From Paenarthrobacter sp. Z7-10 (GTDB lineage Bacteria; Actinomycetota; Actinomycetes; Actinomycetales; Micrococcaceae): a stretch of 64,000 nucleotides of DNA. Position 1 is the stretch's first letter, and every line of letters starts with the position of its first letter. Made by a program: the position numbers and the translations under genes. Below the pieces are notes generated by a model. That model was not told where the DNA came from. It saw nothing but the letters and a program-made list of their open reading frames with translations, and searched no databases. Of the stretch, positions 50,864-59,228 are shown piece after piece. Location of the stretch: contig NZ_JADPVH010000001.1 in the NCBI RefSeq assembly GCF_026932795.1, positions 1 to 64,000 of the forward strand, read 5' to 3'.

Positions 50864-52777
50864 ATGTCCCATGTGAGCGCACCCGCCCGCAGCACCACCC
50901 GCAAAGACCGGACGCCGCAGCTCGGCGAGGCATTCACGCACCGCCAGATCATGACCGTGCTGATCGGGTTGCTGCTGGGAATGTTCCTGGCCTCGTTGGA
51001 TCAGACCATCGTCTCCAGCTCCATCTACACGATCTCCAATGACCTGGACGGGCTGTCGCTCCAGGCCTGGGCGACGACGGCTTACCTGATTACGTCAACG
51101 GTCAGCACTCCGCTCTACGGCAAGCTGTCGGACATCTTCGGCAGGCGCCCGCTGTACGTCATTGCGATCACCATCTTCCTGGCCGGGTCGATTTACGCCG
51201 GCAGTGTGCACAGCATGGCTGAATTGGCGGCGGCCCGCGGCATCCAGGGGCTCGGTGCCGGCGGCCTGATGGCCCTGGGACTGGCCATTATCGGTGACAT
51301 CGTTCCGCTGAAGGACCGGGGCAAATACCAGGGCTACTTCATGTCGGTCTTCGGCGTCAGCTCGGTGCTGGGACCCGTGGTTGGCGGTTTCTTCGCCGGT
51401 TCCGCGCAGATTCTGGGCATCGAGGGATGGCGCTGGGTCTTCCTGGTCAACATTCCGATCGGACTGGCGGCCCTGGTGGTCGTCTGGATCTTCCTGCACC
51501 TGCCCGCCAAGCACGTCAAACAGCGCATTGATTACTGGGGCGCGGCGGCCGTCACGCTGGCATTGGTGCCGCTGCTGATCGTGGCTGAGCAGGGCCGCAG
51601 CTGGGGCTGGGCCTCCGCTGGCTCCTGGCTCTGCTACGGATTGGGGGCCGCCGGCGTGGCCCTGTTCCTGATTGCCGAACGGGCTGCCGGGGACGCGGCC
51701 CTGATTCCCCTGCGTTTCTTCCGGATCCCGTCCTTTGGCATCTCCGCACTGCTGAACTTCATCATCGGAATCGGCATGTTCGGGGCCATCGCCATGATCC
51801 CGATGTACCTGCAGCTGGTCAAGGGCCTCACGCCGACCCAGGCCGGACTGATGATGATTACCTTCACCATCGGCATCCTGATCGGTTCCGTCTCCAGTGG
51901 CCAGACCATTTCCCGCACCGGCACCTACCGGATCTTCCCGATTCTGGGCACCCTGATCCTGGCCGTGTCCTCGCTGGCTCTGGGATTGACGCTGTCCGTG
52001 GACACCTCCCTGCTGGTTCCAGCGGGCATTACCATCGCGTTGGGCTTGGGACTGGGCTTCTGCATGCAGCCACTGACGCTGTCCATGCAGATGTCGGTTC
52101 CGCCCAAGGACATGGGTGTCGGCACCTCCACGGCCGCCTTCTTCCGCTCGATGGGCGGCACGGTGGGTACTGCCGTCTTCATCTCGCTTCTTTTCAGCAG
52201 CGCGGCCTCCAAGATCGTCGGCGCAATGGCGGCCGCGGTGAAAGATCCGCAGTTCCAGGCCGCACTCAAGGACCCTGCTGTGCGGGCCGACCCGGCGAAC
52301 AGCAAATTCTTTGCGTTCCTTACCAACGGTGCCAACAAGGACTCCCTCAACGACACCAGCTGGCTGCATCAGGCTAATCCAATTCTGACCTTCCCAATCC
52401 GTGAGGGCTTCGCCCAGGCCATCGATCTGGTGATGCTGGTCTCGGCCGGGCTCGTGGCCGTCGCCTTCCTGATTACGTTCCTGCTGCCCAAGGCCAAGCT
52501 CACTGATTCCGCGCTGGCACCGGCCAAAGGCGCCGGAGCGCCCGGCACAGCTTCGGCTGAAGCCGGAGCGAGCGTCGCGGGCAAGAACGCCGTTGGGCAG
52601 TCGGACAAGCAGTCCCATATCGATTCCGCCCGGCATCCGTCCCTGATGGACACCGCTGCCACCGATACCGCAGGTTTGGGGACAGGTGTGATGGATCCGG
52701 CCGGAATGGGAGCGGCCGGCGCGGATCGCTCCCGCGCCGAGGCCGCCAGGCACCGGGCTCAGACGCCGGGGCATTAG
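50864..52777 (+). CDS. DHA2/EmrB-family multidrug exporter
   Basis: 637 aa. 14-TM DHA14 antiporter: LDQTIVSSSIYTISNDLDG (TM1 motif), LYGKLSDIFGRRPLYVIAI (motif A), GIQGLGAGGLMALG, GVSSVLGPVVGGFFAG (antiporter motif C). A long extracytoplasmic loop (about 450-505) lies before the last helix, and a roughly 100-residue Ala/Gly/Ser-rich C-terminal tail follows TM14. Exports drugs or toxic metabolites by proton antiport. The ATG at 50864 follows GGAG by seven bases. Confidence 0.92.
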   Translation: MSHVSAPARSTTRKDRTPQLGEAFTHRQIMTVLIGLLLGMFLASLDQTIVSSSIYTISNDLDGLSLQAWATTAYLITSTVSTPLYGKLSDIFGRRPLYVIAITIFLAGSIYAGSVHSMAELAAARGIQGLGAGGLMALGLAIIGDIVPLKDRGKYQGYFMSVFGVSSVLGPVVGGFFAGSAQILGIEGWRWVFLVNIPIGLAALVVVWIFLHLPAKHVKQRIDYWGAAAVTLALVPLLIVAEQGRSWGWASAGSWLCYGLGAAGVALFLIAERAAGDAALIPLRFFRIPSFGISALLNFIIGIGMFGAIAMIPMYLQLVKGLTPTQAGLMMITFTIGILIGSVSSGQTISRTGTYRIFPILGTLILAVSSLALGLTLSVDTSLLVPAGITIALGLGLGFCMQPLTLSMQMSVPPKDMGVGTSTAAFFRSMGGTVGTAVFISLLFSSAASKIVGAMAAAVKDPQFQAALKDPAVRADPANSKFFAFLTNGANKDSLNDTSWLHQANPILTFPIREGFAQAIDLVMLVSAGLVAVAFLITFLLPKAKLTDSALAPAKGAGAPGTASAEAGASVAGKNAVGQSDKQSHIDSARHPSLMDTAATDTAGLGTGVMDPAGMGAAGADRSRAEAARHRAQTPGH

Positions 52778-52787
52778 GAGCGCACCA

Positions 52788-53274
52788 TTGCTGGACGACA
52801 AAGCGGTCCTGCCCTCCTACCTGCGGCCCGGCGCAGCCTGCTCGTCACGAAACTCGACGGACTTGGCGAGTACGACATCCGCCGGCCCCTTACGCCCACC
52901 GGAACCAATCTGCTGGGCCTGGTCAAGCACGTGGCAAGCGTCGAATTGGGCTATTTCGGCGAGGTGTTTTCGCGCCCTCATGGCCTGGATCTGCCATGGT
53001 TGAAGGAGACCGCGGAGCCGGATGCCGATCTGTGGACCCTGCCGCAGGAAACGCGGGGCATGCGGACATTCTGCGTGAACTGATTGATGGGACAGCCGGG
53101 CAACGCCCCGGAGACCCAAACCTGTCGGTGCGCAGTGGGGACGAATGGGCTGAGCATTGTGCACGGATCGACGCTGCCGCACGCTCGGCGGCAGCCGGAG
53201 CAGCGCCCCGGGCGGCAGCCGGAGCAGCGACCCGGACGGCAGCCGGGAAACACCGTCCGGAACCTGAGCACTGA
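52788..53274 (+). pseudogene. DinB/DUF664-family protein, degraded by frameshift and internal deletion
   Basis: Three frames carry one protein. Frame A from the TTG at 52788 (LDDKAVLPSYLR, with GGAG upstream) changes at about 52830. Frame B continues with RRSLLVTKLDGLGEYDIRRP, LTPTGTNLLGLVKHVASVEL, GYFGEVFSRPHGLDLPWLKE, ADLWTLPQET and stops at 53081-53083. Frame C resumes with AGHADILRELIDGTAGQRPG, DPNLSVRSGDEWAEHCARID and ends at 53274. Compared with intact relatives as I remember them, roughly 50 residues between the ADLW and HADILREL segments are missing. The DinB metal site (HVAS... plus missing middle His plus H of AGHAD) cannot form. The tail is replaced by a 24-bp repeat. Confidence 0.85.
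53190..53246. repeat. 24-bp tandem repeat at the end of the DinB pseudogene
   Basis: GGCAGCCGGAGCAGCG(C/A)CCCGG(G/A)C repeats at 53190 and 53214, with a partial copy at 53238. It encodes the Ala/Gly-rich tail of the pseudogene in frame C. It is probably slippage-derived after loss of function. Confidence 0.85.
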
Positions 53275-53359
53275 TCCACCGCACGGTCCGGACCGAATCG
53301 CCGCCCCGTTGCTCCGCTCGGGATTGCAGCTGCGCATCGGCACATGCCGCCACGCCGGT

Positions 53360-54451
53360 TCAGGCGTTCTGTTCCCGCACCTTTTCGATGATGTCCGTAA
53401 CCGCTAGCGCGTCGGCTGGGTCTACCGGCAGCGGGCCGCCCTCGCGCAGTGCAGTGGCCAACAGGTCATAGAACCGGGGGAACTCCCCGCGTTCGGTCGG
53501 CACAGCTTCCAGTTGCCCGTCCTTGCCCAACAGACCCCAGTTCGCACGCGGATCCACGCCGTACGCCGGATCGCCGGGCAGCACACCAGCGGCGAGCGCG
53601 GCCTCCTGCTGGTCGCCGGTCAGCTTGGTATAGGCTCCCGAAGACCCGAGGACCCGCAGCCTCGGTCCCCGCTGCGCGCTGCTCAGATTCATCCACAAAT
53701 GGGACCGCACCCCGCCGTCGTGCAACAGCGCCACAAAGCCGTCGTCGTCCGTCTTTTCCTGCCGTCGACGCACATCAAGCTCACCATAAACGTGCACTGC
53801 CGGCCCGAACAGCTGCAGCGCCTGATCGATCAAATGCGAGCCCAGATCGTACAGCACCCCGCCACCGTCACGCTCGGTGGCGGCAGCCTTCCAGGCCTTG
53901 ACGATGTCCGGTTGCCAGCGCTCAAGCCTTGACTCGTAGCGCTGCACCCGGCCCAGGGCATTGCGAGCCAGCAGCGTCCGCAGCGTCAGGAACTCTCCGT
54001 CCCAGCGCCGATTTTGGTAGACGGTCAACGGCAGACCGCGCTGGCGGGCGAGTTCCACCAGATCGCGCCCTTCGGCGGACGTAACAGTAAAGGGCTTGTC
54101 GACGACGACGGCGAAGCCGGCTTCCAGCGACGCTCGGGTCAGCATGGCGTGCGTCCCCGGCGGCGTGGCGACAATGACCAACTCGACTTCATTTTCGCCC
54201 GGTACGTCGGCGCCGGCATCCACCATTCCCGGCGCGCGGACGCTGCTGACGCTGCGGAAAAACTCCTCGGGGCTGGGCAGAATCCGGGCCCGCGGAAACT
54301 GCCGGCGGGCCTGCTCCACCCGCGCCGGATTTGCCGTGACGATGAACTCCACCAAATAGCGCGGATTGGCCGCCATGGCCGGGGCGTGGAATACGCTGCC
54401 GGCCAGGCCGAAACCCAGCAAGGCGGTGCGGATGGGACGCTGCGCGTTCAT
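53360..54451 (-). CDS. Gfo/Idh/MocA-family oxidoreductase
   Basis: 363 aa. N-terminal Rossmann domain (RTALLGFGLAGSVFHAPAM, VELVIVATPPGTHAMLTRAS, AGFAVVVDKPFTVTSAEGRD with the conserved DKP/EKP lysine) and C-terminal dimerisation/catalytic sheet (NRRWDGEFLTLRTLL, GGGVLYDLGSHLIDQALQLF with the catalytic Asp/His). Acts on a sugar, inositol or similar polyol with NAD(P). Monocistronic. Typical family length. Confidence 0.92.
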   Translation of the reverse strand: MNAQRPIRTALLGFGLAGSVFHAPAMAANPRYLVEFIVTANPARVEQARRQFPRARILPSPEEFFRSVSSVRAPGMVDAGADVPGENEVELVIVATPPGTHAMLTRASLEAGFAVVVDKPFTVTSAEGRDLVELARQRGLPLTVYQNRRWDGEFLTLRTLLARNALGRVQRYESRLERWQPDIVKAWKAAATERDGGGVLYDLGSHLIDQALQLFGPAVHVYGELDVRRRQEKTDDDGFVALLHDGGVRSHLWMNLSSAQRGPRLRVLGSSGAYTKLTGDQQEAALAAGVLPGDPAYGVDPRANWGLLGKDGQLEAVPTERGEFPRFYDLLATALREGGPLPVDPADALAVTDIIEKVREQNA

Positions 54452-54493
54452 CTTCGTAGGCTACCCCGCCCACCGCGGCGGAACCGTGCTCAG

Positions 54494-54635
54494 CCGGACT
54501 CCGCCACCTCCGACACGTCCGCCACTTCCGCCACTTCCGCGGATTACCCTTCAACCTTGCCCGACCGGACTCCGCCACCTCCGCCACGACCACCACGTCC
54601 GAAAATTGCCCTTCGTCCTTGCCCGTCCGGAGTCC
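54494..54635. repeat. imperfect tandem repeat, units of about 61-71 bp
   Basis: CCGGACTCCGCCACCTCCG occurs at 54494-54512 and 54565-54583, with further similarity (ACCCTTCAACCTTGCCCGA versus GCCCTTCGTCCTTGCCCGT) at the unit ends and a third start at 54626. Internal CCGCCACTT triplets add finer repetition. It fills the gap between the oxidoreductase and HTH genes, which are divergently transcribed, so both promoters must lie in or beside it. Confidence 0.7.
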
Positions 54636-54657
54636 GGGACTTGGTTAGGCTTCTGCC

Positions 54658-55077
54658 ATGGCACAACTGACCCCGCGCACCACTGCCCCTCTCCCCCAGG
54701 CCGAAGCGGTCGCGCTGGACCGTGTGCTGCAGGCGGACAGGGACGTCACAATCTTTGTCGACGGCACCGTACATCGGCTTACGCCCGCCGCAGTGGATGC
54801 GGTAGTGGATCTGCTGCAACGCCTGGCCCGGGGCGAGGCAGTAACCGTCTCCAGTGTGGCGGAACTGCTGACCACCTCGCAGGCGGCCGATTTTGCCGGC
54901 ATCTCCCATACCTTTCTGCGAAATATGACCGACCGTGGAGAGATTCCGGTGCAGTACCGCGGCAGCCATCGGCGGATCCGGCGGGACGACATGGAGGCGT
55001 GGCTTCGGACCCAGAAGAGTGCCGCCGGCACCGTTGACGTATCCGGAAACGGCCACGGTCCGAAAAACTCCGCCTGA
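54658..55077 (+). CDS. excisionase-like HTH protein (orphan antitoxin type)
   Basis: 139 aa. C-terminal MerR-like/excisionase HTH (about 78-120: LLTTSQAADFAGISHTFLRN, RGEIPVQYRGSHRRIRRDDM), with an N-terminal region (about 30-65: VTIFVDGTVHRLTPAAVDAV) typical of DNA-binding antitoxins paired with PIN-domain toxins. No PIN gene follows: the next gene is on the opposite strand 84 bp away. It may be an antitoxin that lost its toxin or a stand-alone regulator. Confidence 0.8.
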   Translation: MAQLTPRTTAPLPQAEAVALDRVLQADRDVTIFVDGTVHRLTPAAVDAVVDLLQRLARGEAVTVSSVAELLTTSQAADFAGISHTFLRNMTDRGEIPVQYRGSHRRIRRDDMEAWLRTQKSAAGTVDVSGNGHGPKNSA

Positions 55078-55161
55078 CCGGCCGGTCCGCGCCCGATCAC
55101 CCTTTCCGCACCCGGGCCCCGTCGCGGAAACGGGAATTGACAGCGGAAACGCGGGTACTAG

Positions 55162-56388
55162 TTAAATCCGCGGCCTGCGGGCCCAGCGCCGGGCCTTCAG
55201 CGCCAGGTGCAGCTCCAGCCTTACCTGCCCGTGCAGCGGATCGGCTCCGATCAGGGCCCGGATCCGTGCAAGGCGGTTATAGACGCTGCTGCGGTGCAGG
55301 TGCAGACGGTCGGCCACATCCTGGACGGCCGAGTTGTTGTCGTACAGCAGTTCCAACACCGGCAGGAGCTCCGCGTTCCGATCCCGATCGGCCAACGTCC
55401 GGAAATGTACCGAGGACAGCTGCTCCCAACTTCCCGCCGCCAGCAGCTGATAGACACCGGTGGACCGGCAGTCCACCAGTTCGCCGAGCTGCGGATCGAC
55501 CGCTGCCGCCTGGGCGGCAAGTTTCGACTGGAGGAAGGCCTGTGGAAATCGCCGGGGATCGGCAAACGATTCACTGATCCCCAAGATAATGCGCTGCACC
55601 GGTCGGCCCGAGCGTTTAGCCAGCTCCAGCTGGTACCTGACCAGGACGGCCGCATGGCTGGCCCGGCCGGCCGACTCGCGGAACAGCAGCACGGCATGGG
55701 TGTCGGTGCCGGCGCTGAACAGCGCCGCGTCCACGCCAATGCTGGCCTGCAGCGCCGCGCTGCGGTGAATTAGGGTGGCCGCCAACGGATCTGCGGAGGC
55801 ATCATCGGCCCCTGCCGCGGCCGACCCGCCGTCGACCTCCAATGCCGTGACCAACTGCCACGGCCCCCGTCCATGCACCTGGGTCCAGTCCGCAACGTTC
55901 GCGATGGCCGTCGTGCCGCCGGCGCAGGCGGCCAGGAATTCCTGTTCGCGCCGGCGGCGATGCTCCGATTCGGCGGTATTGGAGTCCAGCAGCAGGGAGG
56001 CCAGCAGGTCCACCTCGTTGCGCACCTGCGGCAACTGCGCCAGGATGGCCGTCGCGGACTGCTCCGCTGCATCCTGCTGCACCCACAAATATCCCACCCG
56101 GAACCCGCGCACCAGCAGCGGAACGCAGACCCGGCCCAACATGCCAAGCTCGGAGTTGGCGGGAACGACGACGGGGCGCACGGCGGCGGCGATGCCGTGT
56201 GAAAGCTGCCAGGCACTCACATCCAGCGGAACCCGCTTGCTGAGCAAAAAATTCACCCGAACCCGATCGGCATGGGACTGGTTGGAGCTGTAGGCCAACA
56301 GCACGCCATCCAGATCCTCGAGCGAGAGCCCGCGGCCAAGCTTGAGCGCCGCGGCCTCCACCAGCAGTTCAACGTCGACGTTCGGCAT
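55162..56388 (-). CDS. PucR-family transcriptional activator beside alanine dehydrogenase
   Basis: 408 aa. The C-terminal PucR HTH_30 (about 345-400: VLELLYDNNSAVQDVADRLH, LHRSSVYNRLARIRALIGAD) with the preceding GGDEF-like/CdaR middle region (about 150-330) fits PucR/CdaR regulators. It is divergent from ald, across 208 bp containing a near-palindrome CGACATGTGTCG (56444-56455). In Bacillus a PucR-type protein, AdeR, activates ald, which supports the same role here (inference). Probably senses an amino acid. Confidence 0.88.
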   Translation of the reverse strand: MPNVDVELLVEAAALKLGRGLSLEDLDGVLLAYSSNQSHADRVRVNFLLSKRVPLDVSAWQLSHGIAAAVRPVVVPANSELGMLGRVCVPLLVRGFRVGYLWVQQDAAEQSATAILAQLPQVRNEVDLLASLLLDSNTAESEHRRRREQEFLAACAGGTTAIANVADWTQVHGRGPWQLVTALEVDGGSAAAGADDASADPLAATLIHRSAALQASIGVDAALFSAGTDTHAVLLFRESAGRASHAAVLVRYQLELAKRSGRPVQRIILGISESFADPRRFPQAFLQSKLAAQAAAVDPQLGELVDCRSTGVYQLLAAGSWEQLSSVHFRTLADRDRNAELLPVLELLYDNNSAVQDVADRLHLHRSSVYNRLARIRALIGADPLHGQVRLELHLALKARRWARRPRI

Positions 56389-56596
56389 GCCTGCAGCCTA
56401 CCGTTTCGTGGCTACAGCAGAGGACACCTGACGCCCTGCAACGCGACATGTGTCGAGGTTTGTTTCTCCGGAACCCCGGAATGGCGGGGATCTGTTGCTC
56501 ATCCCCGGGAAGCTCCGGTGTCTGCCCGCTCACAATCGGGCCTATTCTTGGTCCGTACGTTTTTCCCGCGGCGGCCAACAGAGCACGGAGTTTCCC

Positions 56597-57709
56597 ATGA
56601 TCATCGGCGTTCCCAAGGAAATCAAGAATAACGAATTCCGCGTGGCCATCACCGCGTCAGGCGTCCACGAGTTCACGACTCACGGACATACCGTGCTGGT
56701 CGAGAAGGGTGCGGGCTTTGGTTCCAGCATCACGGACGAGGAATACGCTGCTGCGGGCGCGGAACTGGTCGATGCGGCCGCTGACGTCTGGGGGCGCGCG
56801 GAGATGCTGATGAAGGTCAAAGAGCCGATCGCCTCCGAGTACGCCTATTTCCGCAAGGGTCTGGTGCTGTTCACGTATCTGCACCTTGCAGCGGAGCCGG
56901 AGCTCACGGCGGCGCTGATCTCCGCCGGCGTCACGGCCATTGCCTATGAGACGGTCCAGGAGGGCCGCTCGCTGCCGCTGCTGGCGCCGATGTCCGAGGT
57001 AGCCGGCCGGCTGTCCGTCCAGGTTGGTGCGCAATCTTTGATGGCGCCCGCCGGCGGTCCCGGCATCCTGCTGGGCGGCGTGCCTGGCGTCCGTCCGGCA
57101 AAAGTTGTGGTGCTGGGGGCCGGTGTTGCCGGCACCAATGCCGCCGCGATGGCCCTGGGTGCCGGCGCCGAGGTGACCATCCTGGATATTAACATCAACC
57201 GGCTGCGCGAATTGGACGCCATTTACCAGGGCAAGCTCAAGACGGTCGCCTCCAACACCTTGGAGATCGAGCGGTCGCTCCTTGAGGCGGATCTGGTGAT
57301 CGGCTCGGTCCTCATCCCCGGGGCCAAAGCGCCGAAACTGGTGACCAACAATCTCGTTTCCCGGATGAAGCCGGGCTCGGTGCTGGTGGATATCGCGGTG
57401 GACCAGGGCGGCTGTTTCGAGGATTCGCACCCCACTACCCACGAGAATCCGACCTTCCTGGTGCACAACTCGCTGTTCTACTGCGTCGCCAACATGCCCG
57501 GCGCCGTGCCGAACACCTCCACCTACGCGCTGACCAACGTCACGCTGCGCTACGCCGTCGCGCTGGCCAATCTCGGCGTGAAGGCAGCCCTGCAGCGGGA
57601 CCCGGCATTGGCAGCCGGACTCAACGTTGCCGGCGGCAAGGTCACCCATCACTCGGTCTCCACCGCCCACGGCCTGGATCTCGCAGCGGAGTGGTCCGAG
57701 CTCGTCTGA
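56597..57709 (+). CDS. ald: alanine dehydrogenase
   Basis: 370 aa. MIIGVPKEIKNNEFRVAITA, the Lys/His substrate region (MLMKVKEPIASEY, YLHLAAEPEL), NAD motif VVVLGAGVAGTNAAAMALGA with Asp at the strand end (ILDININRL), and VDIAVDQGGCFEDSHPTTHE are all typical of Ald. Catalyses L-alanine + NAD = pyruvate + ammonia + NADH. The true start is the ATG at 56597; the open frame upstream to 56450 is non-homologous. It is controlled, presumably, by the divergent PucR-family gene. Confidence 0.96.
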   Translation: MIIGVPKEIKNNEFRVAITASGVHEFTTHGHTVLVEKGAGFGSSITDEEYAAAGAELVDAAADVWGRAEMLMKVKEPIASEYAYFRKGLVLFTYLHLAAEPELTAALISAGVTAIAYETVQEGRSLPLLAPMSEVAGRLSVQVGAQSLMAPAGGPGILLGGVPGVRPAKVVVLGAGVAGTNAAAMALGAGAEVTILDININRLRELDAIYQGKLKTVASNTLEIERSLLEADLVIGSVLIPGAKAPKLVTNNLVSRMKPGSVLVDIAVDQGGCFEDSHPTTHENPTFLVHNSLFYCVANMPGAVPNTSTYALTNVTLRYAVALANLGVKAALQRDPALAAGLNVAGGKVTHHSVSTAHGLDLAAEWSELV

Positions 57710-57737
57710 GGCAGCTGCCGCCCACCTGCCGGATCAA

Positions 57738-57776
57738 TGGAGGGCGACGACCGTGCACGCCCGCCGTCGCTCTCCA
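57738..57776 (+). terminator. hairpin downstream of ald
   Basis: TGGAGGGCGACG (57738-57749) pairs with CGTCGCTCTCCA (57765-57776), 11 of 12 positions, around a 15-base loop, 28 bp after the ald stop. It lacks a U-tract. It would separate ald from the aminotransferase gene. Confidence 0.55.
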
Positions 57777-57875
57777 TCTGGCGGAGGTCACGGCGGCATG
57801 GTCGTTGTGTCCCCGATGGAGCTCTTTGGAAAACTTTTGATGCCTGTGCAGCAACATAGGCGGTAGTCTGTTCTT

Positions 57876-59216
57876 GTGACTGAGCAAACTACACGCGCCA
57901 ATGATGCCGCCGCCGCCCGCCCAACCCTCTCCGGCACCGCGGATGTCCTCCCGGTGGAGGCCACCGAGGCGATAGCCCGGGCCCAGGCGGTCAGCACCGG
58001 TGGCATTCACCCGCATGAGGTGCTGCTGTCCGCGCGGGCGGCCAACATTAAGCAGTCGGCGGTCCGCGACGTTTTCGAGATTTCGATGCAGCCCGGGCTC
58101 GTCTCCCTGGCCGGTGGAAACCCTTACCTGCAGTCGCTCCCCTTGGCCGAATTGGGCCGGGTGGCCGAGCGGATAATCGCGGAGCAGGGGCTTGAAGCGC
58201 TGCAGTACGGCGGAGGTCAGGGGCTCCTGGAACTTCGCCGGCAGATCTGCGCGGTGATGGCCGAAGAGGGCATTACCGATGCCGATCCCGAGAACGTGGT
58301 GATCACGGCCGGCTCACAGTCCGCGCAGGACGTGGCGGCCAAGGTGTTCTGCGATCCCGGGGACGTGGTCCTGATCGAGGACCCCACGTACGTGGGCGCG
58401 CTGAACACCTTCGAGGCCTATCAGGTGGACGTCCAGGCCGTGGCGGTCGACGAGGACGGGTTGGTTCCAGCGGAGCTGCGGCGGCGGATCGAGGAAATCA
58501 CGGCCGCGGGCAAGACGATCAAGATGTTGTACACCATTCCCAGCTTCAACAATCCCTCCGGCGTCACCCTGTCCCCGAACCGGCGGCAGGAAATTGTGGA
58601 CATCTGCCGCGGGGCGAACATCCTGGTCCTGGAGGACAACCCATACGGACTGCTTCGGTTCGACGGCGATGTGCAGGCACCGTTGCGTGCCGGAAATCCC
58701 GACGATGTGCTCTACCTGGGCTCATTTTCGAAGATCTTCGCCCCGGGCCTGCGGATCGGCTGGGCCCTGGTGCCCGCCCACCTGAAGCAGCGTTTCTACC
58801 TGGCCAGCGAGGCGGTGACGTTGTGCCCGCCGTCGTTCAATCAGATGCTGGTTTCGGCATACTTCCGCGACTTCGACTGGAAAGGGCAGATCCGCACTTA
58901 CCGGGCGCTCTACCAGGACCGCTGCCAGGCCATGCTCGATGCCTTGGAGCAGCACATGCCGGCCGGCGTCAGCTGGACCAAACCCGCCGGTGGATTCTTC
59001 ATCTGGCTGACGCTCCCCGCCCAGATTGATACCTACCCACTGCTGCAGCAGGGCATAGACGCCGGTGTTGTCTTCGTCCCCGGCGCCGCTTTCACCTCGG
59101 TTGAAGGGCCCAGCAATAAATTGCGACTGGCCTTCAGCTCCGCCACGGAGGACAACATCCGCGAGGGTGTGCGCCGACTCGCACCGGTGCTCGCGGCAGC
59201 CTGCAGCGGCAACTGA
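57876..59216 (+). CDS. PLP-dependent aminotransferase (2-aminoadipate/ARO8-like, class I/II)
   Basis: 446 aa. Fold-type-I aminotransferase: LSAGGNPYLQ-like VSLAGGNPYLQSLPLAELGR, LQYGGGQGLLELRRQICAVM, VIEDPTYVGAL, MLYTIPSFNNPSGVTLSPNR, catalytic Lys in YLGSFSKIFAPGLRIGWAL, KLRLAFSS. It lacks a GntR domain, so it is an enzyme and not a MocR regulator. Broad amino-acid specificity (2-aminoadipate, aromatic, branched-chain). GTG start with a TAGTCT -10-like element (57864-57869) only seven bases away and no Shine-Dalgarno, suggesting a leaderless mRNA. Convergent with the bkd-type genes. Confidence 0.88.
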   Translation: MTEQTTRANDAAAARPTLSGTADVLPVEATEAIARAQAVSTGGIHPHEVLLSARAANIKQSAVRDVFEISMQPGLVSLAGGNPYLQSLPLAELGRVAERIIAEQGLEALQYGGGQGLLELRRQICAVMAEEGITDADPENVVITAGSQSAQDVAAKVFCDPGDVVLIEDPTYVGALNTFEAYQVDVQAVAVDEDGLVPAELRRRIEEITAAGKTIKMLYTIPSFNNPSGVTLSPNRRQEIVDICRGANILVLEDNPYGLLRFDGDVQAPLRAGNPDDVLYLGSFSKIFAPGLRIGWALVPAHLKQRFYLASEAVTLCPPSFNQMLVSAYFRDFDWKGQIRTYRALYQDRCQAMLDALEQHMPAGVSWTKPAGGFFIWLTLPAQIDTYPLLQQGIDAGVVFVPGAAFTSVEGPSNKLRLAFSSATEDNIREGVRRLAPVLAAACSGN

Positions 59217-59228
59217 GGGTCCCGCTGG

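Noticed and set aside
51095-52801. 568-codon leftward frame opposite the EmrB-type exporter
   Set aside because: Antisense shadow with Gln/His/Gly-rich composition and no domain.
57876-59216. Annotation as a MocR (GntR-aminotransferase) regulator
   Set aside because: There is no N-terminal winged-helix domain; the protein begins almost directly with the aminotransferase fold.
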